NCBI RefSeq assembly: GCF_002162135.1 | Contig: NZ_CP021382.1 | Coordinates: forward strand, 3,532,001 to 3,596,000 | Reading direction: 5' to 3' | Length of the DNA stretch: 64,000 nt | DNA from: Cellvibrio sp. PSBB006 | Lineage (GTDB): Bacteria > Pseudomonadota > Gammaproteobacteria > Pseudomonadales > Cellvibrionaceae | Shown: positions 62,672-64,000 of the stretch, piece after piece | How the letters are laid out: each line of letters opens with the position of its first letter | How positions within the stretch are numbered: the first letter of the stretch is position 1 | Notes under the pieces: generated by a model | The model's database searches: none | Seen by the model: only the letters and a program-made list of their open reading frames with translations | Told to the model about the DNA's origin: nothing | Position numbers and translations under genes: made by a program

Positions 62672-63754
62672 TTAATTTGCAGAGTTGCGGAATACCACAG
62701 AGTCCATCTGTAACTGCTCTACCTGCGCCTGAACTTCCTGCGGACTCAACACCTCTTGATCCACAAAATAAACCCAATCAACATCCTGTTGATAAACACG
62801 TTCGCTGCTGGAATTGATTAATCCACCTTCAATAAACCAGATATTGAAATTAATCGACATCGCCGTTTCCGGATAATATTTTCCGCCGTGCGTTGCGCAC
62901 AATATGCCGTCGATGTAATAGCGCACCTGATCTTCATCTACTTGCACAACCAGCGTGCGCCAGCCGGTGTGATCGGCAACCAGCGTCGTGTGCGTGTTGT
63001 CCGCAATCCATGGATCGGGTTGGTAAGTTTCCCAGGTGGTGAGGAACATGGTGGGTTGGCTTTGGCCCCAGCCGCCGTTGGCTAAATATTCAAAATCAAT
63101 CTCGCCGTAATCCGGGTCCATGGAAAATTCCAGCGGTGTAATCGTATAAAAGGTTTCAACGATTTGATCGCCGTCGGTGCCGGATGTCGGTTCGTTGTAA
63201 AAATACATTCTGGCGGCGTAGGTACCGCGTAAATAATTGCCATCGTGAGTAATTTGCGATTGCACGGTGGTTGCACCGTTGCCCGCTGTTGATGCACGCA
63301 TGCGCATTAAACGATTGCTGTTGTTGTCGGGGTCATCAAGAAAACTCACGTAACCCGCTGACCAACTTGCACCACTGATTCCCGGGCCGCCACCGCCGGT
63401 GCGTACATACCAGCCGTTGGTGGGCATTTGGGTGGAGTCGGTGTAATTAAAATCGTCGAACAAAACATTTTCACTGATGGCGACTGCCGAGCTGGATGAG
63501 CCACTGGCGATTGAACTGGAAGTGCTGCTTGGCGAGCTGTGACTGGATGATGAAGGAATGCTACTGCTTATAGCGGAGCTGCTGGATACCATGCTGGAGC
63601 TGCTGCTCGTATCGCCAGAGGATGCCTGGCTGGATGTTGGCGCACTATCAGAGCCTGAGCTGCCGCTACCACCGCATGCGCTTAATAACGTCAGTAATGC
63701 CGGGATGCAAAGCTTCGTTAATGGAACGCCTTTGGGATTGTCAGCGCACGACAT
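62672..63754 (-). CDS. GH16-like lipoprotein glycosidase with Ser-rich linker
   Basis: The 360-residue protein starts at ATG 63754, with GGAG 6 bases upstream. Its signal ends LLSAC (Cys27), a lipobox. A serine-rich linker spans about 28-92. The C-terminal domain (95-345) resembles GH16/concanavalin-like folds with GEIDFEYL: Glu218, Asp220 and Glu222 would be the ExDxE catalytic set. GH16 enzymes cleave beta-1,3- or beta-1,4-glucans, agar or carrageenan. The substrate here is not known. Lipid anchoring would hold it at the cell surface or outer membrane. Confidence 0.82.
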   Translation of the reverse strand: MSCADNPKGVPLTKLCIPALLTLLSACGGSGSSGSDSAPTSSQASSGDTSSSSSMVSSSSAISSSIPSSSSHSSPSSTSSSIASGSSSSAVAISENVLFDDFNYTDSTQMPTNGWYVRTGGGGPGISGASWSAGYVSFLDDPDNNSNRLMRMRASTAGNGATTVQSQITHDGNYLRGTYAARMYFYNEPTSGTDGDQIVETFYTITPLEFSMDPDYGEIDFEYLANGGWGQSQPTMFLTTWETYQPDPWIADNTHTTLVADHTGWRTLVVQVDEDQVRYYIDGILCATHGGKYYPETAMSINFNIWFIEGGLINSSSERVYQQDVDWVYFVDQEVLSPQEVQAQVEQLQMDSVVFRNSAN

Positions 63755-63790
63755 AAGAGACTCCAGGTAGGTCATTTGTTTGCCCATATT

Positions 63791-63802
63791 GACAACGTTG
63801 TC
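63791..63802. promoter_or_regulatory. GACAACGTTGTC palindrome in the divergent carbohydrate promoter
   Basis: A perfect 12-base palindrome, 37 bases before the GH16-like ATG (63754, minus) and 59 before the ATG at 63861 (plus). It matches the 10-base core at 60707-60716. Its central AACGTT and symmetry suit a LacI-family operator and would allow joint control of both divergent genes. Confidence 0.5.
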
Positions 63803-63860
63803 CCTCGAAGTAAACTCCCTTCTGTTCTATAGAAATCTTTTGCTCTCACGGGGATTTACT

Positions 63861-64000
63861 ATGTCTTTCATTCGCTATGTCGTTGTCGGTGCAGCGTTAA
63901 TGCTGGCCAATCAGGTGGCTGCATATAATTGTACTAACCTGCCGAACTACTCGGTTTCTGCCGCGGCCACCGGCCAGTTGGTAAAACATCAAAACCATGC
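63861..64000 (+). CDS. Secreted protein with probable CBM5-type start (cut by window end)
   Basis: A signal peptide (YVVVGAALMLANQVAA) is followed by YNCTNLPNYSVSAAATGQLVKHQNHA. This has the same CTxLPxYS and gap pattern as the first CBM5-like domain of the chitinase (NCSSIPQWS). GGGG lies just upstream of the ATG. Only 46 residues are visible, so the catalytic type (chitinase, LPMO or other) cannot be told. The coding region runs on beyond the window. Confidence 0.75.
   Translation, partial: MSFIRYVVVGAALMLANQVAAYNCTNLPNYSVSAAATGQLVKHQNH

Noticed and set aside
60992..63700. CRISPR-like repeats in the Ser-rich linkers
   Set aside because: The repeats are coding, irregular and Ser-codon rich, with no spacers of fixed length and no cas genes.

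Overview
The window looks like part of the chromosome of a Cellvibrio-like gammaproteobacterium, a Gram-negative polysaccharide degrader. The signs are long poly-serine linkers in secreted glycoside hydrolases, a complete type II secretion (T2SS) operon next to chitinase genes, TRAP transport genes, lipoproteins, and GC-rich but uneven codon use. The genus is inferred from gene style and was not confirmed by any search. No rRNA, tRNA, IS transposase or CRISPR array was seen.

Layout. Positions 1-20.9 kb hold mixed housekeeping and stress genes: a YbaK-HDOD protein, a hydratase, thioesterases, an EAL phosphodiesterase, uvrD, a TRAP binding protein and (4-6 kb away) its probable permeases, an FG-GAP protein, a YceJ/YceI pair, yciA, an M48 lipoprotein peptidase, a sulfatase, yaaA, a TfoX-N protein and a REC protein with a possible PilZ domain. 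Two related hairpin-forming repeats lie at about 6.2 kb and 19.5 kb.

Positions 21.0-37.8 kb hold a divergent aryl-polyene/xanthomonadin-type pigment cluster. The leftward arm reads methyltransferase, ACP, membrane protein, acyl ligase, hotdog protein, acyltransferase, ketosynthase, chain-length-factor-like protein, dehydratase. The rightward arm reads XanB2-like chorismatase, PlsC-like acyltransferase, ACP, hotdog protein, glycosyltransferase, thioesterase, LolA-like carrier (frameshifted at a T9 run), MMPL exporter, DUF3261 lipoprotein, dehydratase, ketoreductase, ketosynthase. The inferred logic is: a hydroxybenzoate starter is made from chorismate, activated on an ACP, elongated and dehydrated into a polyene, then acyl- and sugar-modified and moved to the outer membrane.

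Positions 37.8-48.1 kb hold a CPBP membrane protease, a tandem pair of periplasmic binding-like proteins, a GNAT/FemAB-like protein, an ExoD-like membrane protein, a serine beta-lactamase-like hydrolase, a RoxA-like diheme cytochrome and a DUF885 peptidase-like protein. Positions 48.6-60.5 kb are gspCDEFGHIJKLMN in one direction. Positions 60.9-64.0 kb carry a two-CBM5 GH18 chitinase, a GH16-like lipoprotein and the start of another secreted protein, probably chitin-binding. A shared palindrome lies upstream of these carbohydrate genes. The T2SS next door is the probable exporter of the chitinase.
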